Shown: positions 1 through 7,797 of the stretch, piece by piece
Numbering within the stretch: the first letter of the stretch is position 1
Layout of the letters: the number at the start of each line of letters is the position of its first letter
From: Wenzhouxiangella sp.
GTDB lineage: Bacteria; Pseudomonadota; Gammaproteobacteria; Xanthomonadales; Wenzhouxiangellaceae
Direction of reading: 5' to 3'
NCBI GenBank assembly: GCA_018400355.1
Contig: JAGYMV010000012.1
Location: forward strand, 1 to 15,404
Length of the DNA stretch: 15,404 nt
Program-made: the position numbers and the translations under genes
The notes under the pieces: generated by a model
Told to the model about the DNA's origin: nothing
Database searches by the model: none
The model's input: the letters and a program-made list of their open reading frames with translations, nothing else

Positions 1-1833
1 TTGGGCAGCCAACGCGGCAGCGCCCACTTCGGAGACACTTTCAGCTGAGACCCAGTCAACAGTGCCCACCAGCTCTTTTGTATTAAAGGGTGAATAAACC
101 GAACTGTTGGTCGCTGACGGAATCGAACAAGCGCCCCGATAGCCTCCCATCCACGTCTTCTCATGGCATGCCGCATAACCGGCAGCGACCGATTGCTGTC
201 CCTCTAAGCTGGCCAAATTGATCCCCGTTGAGTTCGGTCGACTCGCTCCATACAAATCGATGGGCAGTGGGATTTTCGGATGGGGAATCTGGGCGACTTG
301 ATCCAATTCAGCCAATGGGTCGGTGACCACCTCCTCTGGGGAGATGGACTCATCCACAATGCGATTGACGAACGAGGTGTTTGCGCCATTTTCAAGCAGT
401 CGCCGCACCAGATAAGGCAATAAATCCTTGTGCGCGCCCACGGGCGCATACACCCGACAAGCATCCACGAATCGGTCATCGGCCAGCACCTCATCATAGA
501 GCTCCACGCCCATGCCGTGGAGTCGCTGATACTCATACGCGTGATGGTCGCCAGCGAAAGCGCGGATGGCACAGATCGTGTGCGCATTGTGAGTTGCAAA
601 CTGAGGATAGAACGCTTCCGGGTCTGCGAGCAGTTTCCGCGCACAGGCCAAGTAAGAGAGATCCGTGGACGCCTTGCGCGTGAACACCGGGTATCCCGCC
701 AAGCCCTCCATTTGCGCATACTTGATCTCGGTATCCCAGTAGGCGCCTTTGACCAAGCGGATGGGAATGCGGTGGCCAGTTTCACGCGCCAACTCTCCCA
801 AGTAATCGATCACATACCAGGCTCTTTTTTGATAAGCCTGAAGCGCCAAACCCAAGCCATCCCAGCCAGCCAATGTTGGGTGACCCAGCACTTGAGCGAA
901 AATCGCCAACGACAGATGCAGGCGCTCGGCCTCCTCGGCGTCCAAGGTCAAGGCCACTTGATGAGATTGGGCCAATTGAGCCAACTGCAAAACCACCGGC
1001 ACCAGTTCTCTAATGACCCGCTCACTTTGATCGGGATGGTATCTTGGATGCAGGGCTGACAGCTTCACGCTGATGCTTGGCGCTGACTCAATCGAAACCG
1101 AATCACCCTGAGAGGCCTGGTGTGTGGCCAAGTGCTCAATGGCTTGGTGATACGCCTGGCGATAGCGCTCTGCATCATGTGCGGTCAACGCCGCCTCACC
1201 GAGCATATCGAAGGAATATCGAAAACGGCGATTGTCTTTCTTTTTGGACCGCTCTAGCGCCTCATCAATGGTTCGCCCCATGACATATTGGTGACCCATG
1301 ATCTTCATGGCTTGCCGTATGGCCAAGCGAATCATGGGCTCGCCCGAGCGAGCAACCAACCGGCCCATGACGCCACCCAAATCGGACTTCTTGTCTTGGC
1401 CGAGGCGAACCACCTTTCCAGTGAGCATCAGCCCCCAAGTCGATGCGTTCACAAAGACAGACTCACTCTTGCCCAAGTGCGCCTCCCAATGGGCATCTGA
1501 CAGCTTGTCGGAGATCAGCTTCTCGGCGGTGTCATTGTCTGGAATGCGCAGCAAGGCCTCAGCCAAGCACATCAATATGACCCCCTCCTCTGAGGAGAGA
1601 TCGTATTGACGCATGAAGGCTTCCATGGCGCTGACATCTCTGGCACCCACTCGAACCCGGCGAACCAGCTCGACCGCGTCCTCACTCACATCCCCCCAAA
1701 TGCCCTGGTCAGCCTCCAATTGAGACCTGAGAAAGGCCACATGCTCGGCTTCATCGCTCAAAAAAGCCCGATCAACGCGCTCGAGCGAGGTGTTGGGCGC
1801 CGTGCTGACACAATGTTGACTTGATGTGGCCAT
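1..1833 (-). CDS. putA: Proline dehydrogenase / L-glutamate-gamma-semialdehyde dehydrogenase PutA, N-terminal part (3' end outside window)
   Basis: PutA oxidises proline to glutamate at the membrane: the FAD-dependent PRODH domain makes P5C and passes electrons to quinone, and a C-terminal NAD-dependent aldehyde dehydrogenase finishes the reaction. The 611 codons seen here cover the N-terminal arm, the alpha-helical domain (EGVILMCLAEALLRIPD near residues 80-100), the PRODH barrel and the start of the linker; the aldehyde dehydrogenase lies beyond position 1. Expected PRODH residues are present: K257 in SVKLSALHPRY, D297 in LDAEEAERL, the FAD-site stretch RLVKGAYWD (359-367), Y462 in YAPVGAHKD, and the proline-carboxylate arginines R477-R478 in LVRRLLENGANTSFVNR. 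Compared with E. coli PutA (1320 residues) the N-terminal ribbon-helix-helix DNA-binding domain is absent, so this should be a bifunctional enzyme that does not repress its own promoter. The start ATG at 1833-1831 has a weak AGAGAG upstream. The protein is well recognised. Confidence 0.95.
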   Translation of the reverse strand, partial: MATSSQHCVSTAPNTSLERVDRAFLSDEAEHVAFLRSQLEADQGIWGDVSEDAVELVRRVRVGARDVSAMEAFMRQYDLSSEEGVILMCLAEALLRIPDNDTAEKLISDKLSDAHWEAHLGKSESVFVNASTWGLMLTGKVVRLGQDKKSDLGGVMGRLVARSGEPMIRLAIRQAMKIMGHQYVMGRTIDEALERSKKKDNRRFRYSFDMLGEAALTAHDAERYRQAYHQAIEHLATHQASQGDSVSIESAPSISVKLSALHPRYHPDQSERVIRELVPVVLQLAQLAQSHQVALTLDAEEAERLHLSLAIFAQVLGHPTLAGWDGLGLALQAYQKRAWYVIDYLGELARETGHRIPIRLVKGAYWDTEIKYAQMEGLAGYPVFTRKASTDLSYLACARKLLADPEAFYPQFATHNAHTICAIRAFAGDHHAYEYQRLHGMGVELYDEVLADDRFVDACRVYAPVGAHKDLLPYLVRRLLENGANTSFVNRIVDESISPEEVVTDPLAELDQVAQIPHPKIPLPIDLYGASRPNSTGINLASLEGQQSVAAGYAACHEKTWMGGYRGACSIPSATNSSVYSPFNTKELVGTVDWVSAESVSEVGAAALAAQ

Positions 1834-1880
1834 AATTCTCTCTAGATGCTCGGTGGGTGGGGCATGGATCAAGGACCAAA

Positions 1881-1904
1881 ATGGGTGACGAAAGTGTAAC
1901 CCAT
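1881..1904. promoter_or_regulatory. 24-base inverted repeat, candidate operator between putA and the oxidase operon
   Basis: On the plus strand the arms are ATGGGTGAC and GTAACCCAT around the 6-base spacer GAAAGT. The two arms match as inverted repeats at 8 of 9 positions. The dyad lies 47 bases upstream of the putA start and about 125 bases upstream of the DUF2244 start, in the only divergent gap of this half of the window. On the minus strand it contains TACACT (1898-1893), a weak -10 resemblance with no good -35, so a binding site overlapping the putA promoter is plausible but inferred. The rest of the 1834-2030 gap shows no RNA gene or clear terminator. Confidence 0.5.
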
Positions 1905-2030
1905 GGCCGTTGGTCGAATAAATAGATCGAGGATAAGAACTTAAGGCTCAGATGCCCACCCCATCCGCACACTTCGGTAAACTTAGGGTGCGTGGCATTG
2001 CACTCAACCCAGTCAGGTCATTAGATTGTC

Positions 2031-2522
2031 ATGATCCAAGTGCACAACACACCAGATTCAGGCGCTGAGCTGACCATTGAGCTGTTGTCGAATCTTTCGA
2101 TGTCATTGGATCGCTTTTTTGCGGTTTTTTTGGTTCTCAGCGCGGTGATGCTGGTGGTTGCCCTCTACCCACTGATTCTTGGACTGTGGCCGGTGATGGT
2201 GATTGCCGTGGTTCATGTGTTTTTAGTCGGTTGGTGTTTTCGACGCGCTTGGCGAGGAAATTGGGCTCGTCAAGTTATCCATTTTGGTCCCGAAACCGTT
2301 ACAATAGTGCACTTGACAGCCAGCAAGCGTTGGCAATTGGAATGGCCGGTCAATTGGTTGAGGTTGTCACAAGGTGTTGATCAGCAGGGCCAGCCGCGGG
2401 TTTACCTGCAAAGGCAAGGCCTCAGGCAAGAAATTGGCGAGTTTCTGCCCACGCACGAACGGCATGAACTCAGAGGTTTAATCAGGGAAGCATTGGCTCA
2501 AAGAACGGCTTGGGCGAGTTAA
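2031..2522 (+). CDS. DUF2244 family integral membrane protein, first gene of the oxidase operon
   Basis: This 163-residue protein fits the DUF2244 (COG5488) family: a short polar N-terminus, two adjacent transmembrane helices (about 28-47 and 49-70, separated by a proline), a basic FRRAWRGNWAR stretch after the second helix, and a cytoplasmic beta-rich tail with the family-like pattern of W-rich strands followed by EIGEFLPTHERHELRGLIREAL near the C-terminus. The biochemical function is unknown. Members are frequently found directly upstream of coxB in Gammaproteobacteria, as here (30 bases to coxB), which suggests a role in oxidase assembly or membrane insertion; that role is an inference from position. 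The ATG at 2031 gives the full family N-terminus, with only a weak AGG upstream. A later ATG at 2100 would remove the residues preceding helix 1. Confidence 0.85.
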   Translation: MIQVHNTPDSGAELTIELLSNLSMSLDRFFAVFLVLSAVMLVVALYPLILGLWPVMVIAVVHVFLVGWCFRRAWRGNWARQVIHFGPETVTIVHLTASKRWQLEWPVNWLRLSQGVDQQGQPRVYLQRQGLRQEIGEFLPTHERHELRGLIREALAQRTAWAS

Positions 2523-2552
2523 TCCAGACATTAATCACGAGACATAACCGAT

Positions 2553-3380
2553 ATGAAAAGAGCAAATGAGTGGATTGTGGGCATCGCAGTGATGGCCGTC
2601 ATTGGCGTCATCACTTGGGGCATCTTTGCGGTGGGTGACAACATGCGCCCTGGGGTCAGTCCCTTCAGCCAAGATGTGTATGTGCTCCACAACACCGTCA
2701 TGGGGGTGGTGACCATCATCGGTGTTCTCGTCTTTACGGCCATGTTCACCTCGATCGTGTTGCATCGCCGAAGCAAAAACCCCGAGGCGGCCAAGTTTTC
2801 TCACTCCACCAAAGCGGAAATCATTTGGACGGCGATCCCTGTACTTATTTTGGTGGTGATTGCCATTCCAGCCACGCAAGTGTTGATCGACATGGAAAAC
2901 ACGGGTGACGCCGAACTCAATGTCAAAGTGACTGGCTACCAATGGCTCTGGAAGTACGACTACTTAGAAGATGACATCAGCTTCTTCTCAGCATTGGATC
3001 GCAACAGCAATCGCGCCCGTCAAATGGGCTCTGATCTTGCACCCACAGAAGTTGAGAACTATTTGCTGGAGGTCGATCGCCGTCTGGTCTTGCCAGTAGA
3101 TACCAAAATTCGATTCTTGCTAACGGCCGATGATGTGATCCATTCTTGGTGGGTACCCGATCTGGGCTGGAAGCGCGACGCGGTCCCTGGCATGGTGAAT
3201 GAGGCTTGGACCTTGATCAAAGAAGAAGGCATCTACCGAGGGCAGTGCGCGGAGCTTTGCGGAAAAGACCACGGGTTTATGCCCATTGTGGTCGAGGCGG
3301 TCTCGAAAGAAGATTATGCCGATTGGGTGGCCACTCAACAAGCGGCCAGTACAGCCAATAACCAAAGCGTGACGCCCTGA
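2553..3380 (+). CDS. coxB: Cytochrome c oxidase subunit II
   Basis: Subunit II (also called CtaC) takes electrons from cytochrome c through the binuclear CuA centre on the periplasmic side and passes them to heme a in subunit I. The 275-residue protein has a hydrophobic N-terminal segment (8-27, signal peptide or extra span), two transmembrane helices (about 47-71 and 88-110), the aromatic electron-entry stretch YQWLWKYDY (129-137), and a C-terminal cupredoxin domain. All CuA ligands are present: H197 in IHSWWVPD, then C232, E234, C236, H240 and M243 in CAELCGKDHGFM. There is no fused cytochrome c domain, so this is the plain aa3-type form. It lies between DUF2244 and ctaD. The 93-base gap to ctaD has no clear terminator or promoter. 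Confidence 0.97.
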   Translation: MKRANEWIVGIAVMAVIGVITWGIFAVGDNMRPGVSPFSQDVYVLHNTVMGVVTIIGVLVFTAMFTSIVLHRRSKNPEAAKFSHSTKAEIIWTAIPVLILVVIAIPATQVLIDMENTGDAELNVKVTGYQWLWKYDYLEDDISFFSALDRNSNRARQMGSDLAPTEVENYLLEVDRRLVLPVDTKIRFLLTADDVIHSWWVPDLGWKRDAVPGMVNEAWTLIKEEGIYRGQCAELCGKDHGFMPIVVEAVSKEDYADWVATQQAASTANNQSVTP

Positions 3381-3473
3381 AGCCCTGAGTGACGCATTGA
3401 CCGTTTTAGATAGACACCACAACTGCAATAACCACAGCGAAACATCAACCGAAGGCGGAGAAGGTATTTCACA

Positions 3474-5087
3474 ATGACTGATGCAACTTTGGCTCATCAC
3501 GACTCACATGATCACCATCCCAAGGGACTGGCGCGTTGGTTGTTCACCACCAACCACAAAGAAATCGGAACACTGTATCTGGTGTTTTCTTTGATCATGT
3601 TCTTTGTTGGTGGCGCAATGGCCCTGGTCATTCGTGCTGAGTTGTTTGCCCCGGGTTTACAACTGGTGCATCCTGAGTTTTTTAATCAGATGACGACCAT
3701 GCACGCATTGGTCATGATTTTTGGTGCTGTGATGCCCGCCTTTGTTGGGCTAGCGAACTGGATGGTGCCACTGATGATCGGCGCGCCTGATATGGCCTTG
3801 CCGCGCATGAACAACTGGTCTTTCTGGATCATGCCCTTTGCCTTTACCTTGTTGCTATCGACTTTGTTTATGCCATCTGGCGGGCCAGCATCCGGTTGGA
3901 CGCTGTACCCACCGCTCTCTTTGCAAGGTGGCAACAGCTTGGCCTTTGTGATTTTGGCCATTCACTTGATGGGCATCTCTTCGATCATGGGCGCGATTAA
4001 CATCATTGCGACCATCTTAAACATGCGCGCTCCTGGCATGACCCTACTGCGCATGCCCATGTTTGTCTGGACTTGGCTCATCACCGCTTTCTTGCTGATT
4101 GCTGTCATGCCTGTTTTGGCGGGCGCTGTGACCATGTTGCTGACGGATCGGTTCTTCGGCACCAGCTTTTTCAACGCGGCCGGTGGGGGCGATCCAGTCC
4201 TGTATCAGCACATTTTCTGGTTCTTTGGACACCCAGAGGTCTACATCATGATCTTGCCCGCCTTTGGCATCGTGTCTGAGATCATTCCAACCTTCTCGCG
4301 CAAAAAGCTGTTTGGCTACACCTCAATGGTGTATGCCACCGCCTCTATCGCCTTTTTGTCGTTCATTGTTTGGGCCCACCACATGTTCACTGTGGGCATG
4401 CCCTTGGGTGCGGCCTTGTTCTTTATGTACGCGACCATGGTGATTGCTGTCCCAACTGGCGTCAAAATCTTTAACTGGGTCAGCACCATGTGGCGAGGCT
4501 CAATGACCTTTGAAACGCCGATGCTGTTTGCACTGGGCTTTGTTGTCTTGTTCACCATTGGCGGGTTGTCGGGTGTGATGCTGGCGATCGTACCAGCCGA
4601 TTTCCAATACCATGACACTTACTTTGTGGTTGCCCATTTCCATTATGTCTTGGTGACGGGTGCTGTCTTTGCCATCATGGCCTCCGTCTACTATTGGCTG
4701 CCGAAATGGACCGGGCACATGTACAACGAGACCTTGGGTAAGGTGCATTTTTGGTGGTCTGCTTTTTGGGTGAATGTCTTGTTCTTCCCACAACATTACT
4801 TGGGACTGGCCGGCATGCCCCGTCGAATTCCTGACTATGCGATCCAATTCACCGAGTTCAATGTCATCTCTTCGATTGGTGGCTTCGCCTTCGGTATTGG
4901 TCAGCTCCTGTTTGTTTACATCGTCTGGCAATGTGCGCGTGGCGGACAAAAGGCCACGGATGGTGTTTGGGAAGGTGCGCGTGGCTTGGAGTGGACTGTG
5001 CCCTCACCCGCCCCATTGCACACATTTGACACACCACCCGACATCGACCATCCAGACCTGGTCGCTCACACAGGCGGGACTCAATGA
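3474..5087 (+). CDS. ctaD: Cytochrome c oxidase subunit I
   Basis: This is the catalytic, 12-helix subunit (CoxA) that holds heme a, heme a3 and CuB, reduces O2 to water and pumps protons. In 537 residues the metal ligands are all visible: H77 and H390 for heme a, H388 for heme a3, and H253, H302, H303 for CuB, with Y257 placed for the His-Tyr crosslink (FGHPEVY). Proton paths match the A1 heme-copper type: D106 and N113 at the D-channel mouth (GAPDMALPRMNNW), E255 at its inner end, and T328 and K331 of the K-channel in VPTGVK. The N-terminus is histidine-rich, which is common in the family. A strong ribosome site GGAGAAGG lies at 3457-3464. The stop TGA overlaps the start of the next small gene (ATGA). 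Nothing is missing. Confidence 0.98.
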   Translation: MTDATLAHHDSHDHHPKGLARWLFTTNHKEIGTLYLVFSLIMFFVGGAMALVIRAELFAPGLQLVHPEFFNQMTTMHALVMIFGAVMPAFVGLANWMVPLMIGAPDMALPRMNNWSFWIMPFAFTLLLSTLFMPSGGPASGWTLYPPLSLQGGNSLAFVILAIHLMGISSIMGAINIIATILNMRAPGMTLLRMPMFVWTWLITAFLLIAVMPVLAGAVTMLLTDRFFGTSFFNAAGGGDPVLYQHIFWFFGHPEVYIMILPAFGIVSEIIPTFSRKKLFGYTSMVYATASIAFLSFIVWAHHMFTVGMPLGAALFFMYATMVIAVPTGVKIFNWVSTMWRGSMTFETPMLFALGFVVLFTIGGLSGVMLAIVPADFQYHDTYFVVAHFHYVLVTGAVFAIMASVYYWLPKWTGHMYNETLGKVHFWWSAFWVNVLFFPQHYLGLAGMPRRIPDYAIQFTEFNVISSIGGFAFGIGQLLFVYIVWQCARGGQKATDGVWEGARGLEWTVPSPAPLHTFDTPPDIDHPDLVAHTGGTQ

Positions 5088-5215
5088 GTCAACATCCCAA
5101 TCAGGGAAAATCTAAGCGCCGCGCTGTTGTCAAAACAGCGTGGCTCTTGGCCGCACTGGTGTTGGCCATTTACGGCTTCTTTATAGGTCGGGCATTCATT
5201 CAGGGCGGGCTATGA
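5084..5215 (+). CDS. Small single-span membrane protein, likely cytochrome oxidase small assembly protein
   Basis: This 43-residue frame starts on an ATG that shares bases with the ctaD stop (ATGA at 5084-5087) and ends on a TGA that shares bases with the ctaG start (ATGA at 5212-5215). It has its own ribosome site AGGCGGGA (5072-5079). The protein has a basic N-terminal tail (KSKRRAVVK) and one transmembrane helix at about residues 18-38, ending in FIGRAFIQGGL; the positive charges predict an N-in orientation. Beta- and gammaproteobacterial oxidase operons often carry a protein of this size and topology between ctaD and ctaG, annotated as cytochrome oxidase small assembly protein; the match here rests on position, size and topology rather than a distinctive motif. 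The exact molecular role is not established. Its shortness makes it easy to miss. Confidence 0.82.
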   Translation: MSQHPNQGKSKRRAVVKTAWLLAALVLAIYGFFIGRAFIQGGL

Positions 5216-5793
5216 AAACCATGCAACCCAACAAAGTGACGATGGGGTCTCGTCTAAAGTACGTGGCACGCCTCTCAGGCTTTGCTGTGGCCATGTTTGG
5301 CTTTGGCTATCTGATGGTGCCTTTGTATGACAAGTTCTGTGAAGTCACAGGCCTTGGTGGGCGAACCGCGGGCGGCCCAGTGGCTGAATACCTGCCAACG
5401 GAAGAAGACACCTCGCGCTTGGTCACAGTGCATTTTGATTCCAATGTGAACTCATCACTGCCTTGGTATTTTGAGCCCATTGAAAAAACAATGAAGGTCC
5501 ACCCAGGGCGCATGTACGAAACCATGTATCGCGCCACCAACTACTCGGATCAGCCTGTGGTGGCTCAAGCCGTCCCCAGCGTTGCCCCAGGACAGGCGGC
5601 TTTATTCTTTAACAAGACCGAGTGCTTTTGTTTCACTGAGCAGCTGTTGGCGCCGGGCGAGACAAAAGACATGCCTGTTCGCTTCTTTGTCCATCCCGAC
5701 CTGCCCAGCGATACAAATTTGGTCACATTGTCATACATCATTTACAAGAACGAAGACGCCACCGCCCAGCAGGTCGTGGCGCTTAACCCCTAA
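5212..5793 (+). CDS. ctaG: Cytochrome c oxidase assembly protein CtaG (Cox11 family)
   Basis: CtaG is a membrane-anchored copper chaperone that delivers copper to the CuB site of subunit I. The 193-residue protein has one N-terminal transmembrane helix (about 17-36), followed by the family signature PLYDKFCEVTGLGG (37-50) with C43, and a periplasmic immunoglobulin-like domain. The copper-binding cysteines C138 and C140 are in the expected CFCF motif, followed by a PGE turn. I place the start at the ATG at 5212, which overlaps the stop of the preceding small gene and follows AGGGCGGG (5202-5209). The same frame is open further up to an ATG at 5140, but that would add 24 residues translated from inside the small gene in another frame and would not look like a CtaG N-terminus. 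Size and motifs are normal for the family. Confidence 0.95.
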   Translation: MKTMQPNKVTMGSRLKYVARLSGFAVAMFGFGYLMVPLYDKFCEVTGLGGRTAGGPVAEYLPTEEDTSRLVTVHFDSNVNSSLPWYFEPIEKTMKVHPGRMYETMYRATNYSDQPVVAQAVPSVAPGQAALFFNKTECFCFTEQLLAPGETKDMPVRFFVHPDLPSDTNLVTLSYIIYKNEDATAQQVVALNP

Positions 5794-5853
5794 AATCGCT
5801 ACAATCAGCACCACACCATTGCGCTAAGAGTTAACAAGAAGGAAGAAGACGGC

Positions 5854-6714
5854 ATGGCACAGGGCAGTTATTACGTTCCCCATACAGCAAAATGGCCCAT
5901 CGTGGGTTCTATTGGCCTGTTCACTCTTATGGTGGGTGCCGCCAACTGGCTCAACACCAACCCCTCAGGCCCCTGGGTATTCGCCATCGGGGCAGCCATT
6001 GTCATTTTGATGGTGTTTGGATGGTTTGCCGATGTCATTCGTGAATCAGAAGGCGGCCTGTATAGCCATGCGGTGGATGCCTCTTTTCGACAAGGCATGG
6101 TTTGGTTTATTTTCTCTGAGGTCATGTTCTTTGCTGCCTTTTTTGGGGCTTTGTTCTACGCACGGGTGTTGTCGGTTCCATGGATTGGGGGCGAAGGCAC
6201 TGGCGCCATGACCAATCTGTTGCTCTATCCAAGCTATGAGGCCACTTGGCCGACGCACGGCCCGGCCGAATTGGGTGGTGACTTTAAAACCATCCCAGGC
6301 TTTGGGCTCCCGCTGATCAACACGCTGATCCTATTAACCTCGGGCGTCACCATCACCATGGCCCACTGGGCGCTGAAAAAAGCACAAAGAACCGCGCTGA
6401 TTATGTGGATGCTCTCCACCGTGGTTCTCGGCACGGTGTTTTTGTTCATTCAAAGCTATGAGTATGTCCACGCTTACCGTGACCTCGGCCTCACCCTTGG
6501 CTCTGGTATCTATGGCTCCACCTTCTTCATGCTGACGGGCTTCCATGGCATGCACGTGCTCATTGGCTCAATCATCTTGCTGATTATTACGTTCCGTTGC
6601 ATGGCGGGCCATTTCACCAAGAAAAACCACTTCGGATTTGAGGCCGCTGCTTGGTATTGGCATTTTGTCGATGTTGTTTGGCTGGGCCTATTTATCTTTG
6701 TCTATGTGGTCTAG
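5854..6714 (+). CDS. coxC: Cytochrome c oxidase subunit III
   Basis: Subunit III (CtaE) is a seven-helix membrane protein that stabilises the catalytic core during turnover and supports proton uptake into the D-channel. The 286-residue sequence shows the family landmarks in order: GMVWFIFSEVMFFAAFFGA (81-99, with the conserved glutamate E89), WPTHGP (132-137), LTGFHGMHVLIG (227-238) with H231 and H234, and the C-terminal FEAAAWYWHFVDVVWL stretch (262-277). The insertion at about 105-150 between the third and fourth predicted helices is typical of the bacterial seven-helix form. A good ribosome site AAGGA (5839-5843) precedes the ATG. The 60-base gap after ctaG contains TACAAT (5800-5805) without a convincing -35, so I treat coxC as part of the operon. 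Confidence 0.96.
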   Translation: MAQGSYYVPHTAKWPIVGSIGLFTLMVGAANWLNTNPSGPWVFAIGAAIVILMVFGWFADVIRESEGGLYSHAVDASFRQGMVWFIFSEVMFFAAFFGALFYARVLSVPWIGGEGTGAMTNLLLYPSYEATWPTHGPAELGGDFKTIPGFGLPLINTLILLTSGVTITMAHWALKKAQRTALIMWMLSTVVLGTVFLFIQSYEYVHAYRDLGLTLGSGIYGSTFFMLTGFHGMHVLIGSIILLIITFRCMAGHFTKKNHFGFEAAAWYWHFVDVVWLGLFIFVYVV

Positions 6715-6717
6715 GGG
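6713..6717 (+). promoter_or_regulatory. Ribosome binding site overlapping the coxC stop codon
   Basis: AGGGG shares its first two bases with the coxC TAG (6712-6714) and ends 4 bases before the ATG at 6722. A terminating ribosome on coxC would cover it, so translation of the AI-2E-type gene is probably coupled to coxC. This supports both the start choice and membership of the same transcript. Confidence 0.65.
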
Positions 6718-6721
6718 CTGA

Positions 6722-7777
6722 ATGCAAGGCACCTCACCCAAGCTTGTCACGGCTGGCCTTTGGCTGGTCGTCCTCGCAGTCAGCTTTTACCTACTGGTCA
6801 TTGCCCGAGACTTACTGATCCCACTGGTATTGGCCATTTTTGTTTGGTACCTGATCAACTTGCTGGCCAGGCAGTTCGGTCGCATCAAACTGGCCAACCG
6901 CACCTTGCCGGTGGGCATTCAATTCCTACTGGCTGTTTTGGTCACCGCGACCATTGCGGGCTTATTTGGCAAACTGATCACGAGCAACATCAACCAGGTG
7001 ATCGAAACGGCCCCGGCTTACCAAGAAAACATCAACCGAATGATCACCGAAAACTTCGAGCGCTTTGGTCTTGAAGAACCCCCTGCCCTAAAAAGTCTCG
7101 TGGACGGCATCAACCTGGCTTCTTTGATTCGAAACTTAGCGACGGCACTCGGCGGCCTGATGGGCAATCTGGGTCTAATCACCGTCTATCTGGTGTTTTT
7201 GTTTCTGGAGCAAAAGTTCTTCCGGCACAAGCTTAGGGCCATATTCCCTGATGACAAGCAGTTTGATGTGGCCAACCACATATTGAAGCGCATCGACCGC
7301 GATGTTTCGATTTATCTGGGCATCAAAATTCTGGTGAGTGCCCTGACAGGGCTCATCTCATGGGCCATCATGGCCTCCGTTGGATTAGATTTTGCTGGGT
7401 TCTGGGCCTTGTTGATCTTTGTGCTGAACTTCATCCCGAATGTCGGCTCGCTGGTGGCCACCACACTGCCCACCCTACTGGCATTGCTTCAGTTCGACAC
7501 CCTGATCCCGTTCATGATCATCGGCATCGGCGTCGGCACCACACAATTGATCATCGGCAACTTTGTCGAACCCCCACTCATGGGTCGTTCTCTCAATATT
7601 TCACCCCTGGTGGTGCTGCTGTCTCTTGTACTGTGGGGTTCGATGTGGGGCATCCCAGGCATGTTTTTATGTGTCCCCATCACAGTGATCTTGATGATCA
7701 TCCTGTATCAATTTGATTCAGCCCGCTGGATCGCATTGGCCCTGTCTAAGAACGGTCAGGTCACTCCCTCAAACTAA
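6722..7777 (+). CDS. AI-2E family transporter (PerM/YdiK-type membrane protein)
   Basis: This 351-residue polytopic protein belongs to the AI-2E transporter family (PF01594; includes E. coli TqsA, PerM and YdiK). It has paired N-terminal helices (about 10-28 and 31-50), a third at about 64-84, a soluble helical region (about 90-140), and a C-terminal bundle with the family motifs NFIPNVG (236-242) and NFVEPPLMGRSLNISP (280-295), followed by LWGSMWGIPGMFLCVPIT (304-321). Members have been linked to autoinducer-2 export, Na+/H+ antiport and other exports, so the family name does not fix a substrate; none can be given here. It starts 7 bases after coxC, with its ribosome site touching the coxC stop, which implies co-transcription with the oxidase operon. 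It ends tail to tail with the next gene, 20 bases away, with no visible terminator. Confidence 0.9.
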   Translation: MQGTSPKLVTAGLWLVVLAVSFYLLVIARDLLIPLVLAIFVWYLINLLARQFGRIKLANRTLPVGIQFLLAVLVTATIAGLFGKLITSNINQVIETAPAYQENINRMITENFERFGLEEPPALKSLVDGINLASLIRNLATALGGLMGNLGLITVYLVFLFLEQKFFRHKLRAIFPDDKQFDVANHILKRIDRDVSIYLGIKILVSALTGLISWAIMASVGLDFAGFWALLIFVLNFIPNVGSLVATTLPTLLALLQFDTLIPFMIIGIGVGTTQLIIGNFVEPPLMGRSLNISPLVVLLSLVLWGSMWGIPGMFLCVPITVILMIILYQFDSARWIALALSKNGQVTPSN

Positions 7778-7797
7778 AACAGGCTATTGAACGGGCA

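Noticed and set aside
204..785. A 193-codon minus-strand frame inside putA
   Set aside because: It is another reading frame of the putA gene, with arginine- and serine-rich composition typical of a shadow; the real frame is unbroken through it.
381..1824. Several plus-strand open frames of 60-210 codons opposite putA
   Set aside because: The minus strand here encodes a continuous PutA sequence with all PRODH motifs; the plus-strand frames resemble no family I recognise and are antisense shadows.
5793..5853. TACAAT at 5800-5805 as an internal promoter for coxC
   Set aside because: No -35 resemblance at 15-18 bases upstream; a single -10-like hexamer is not enough.
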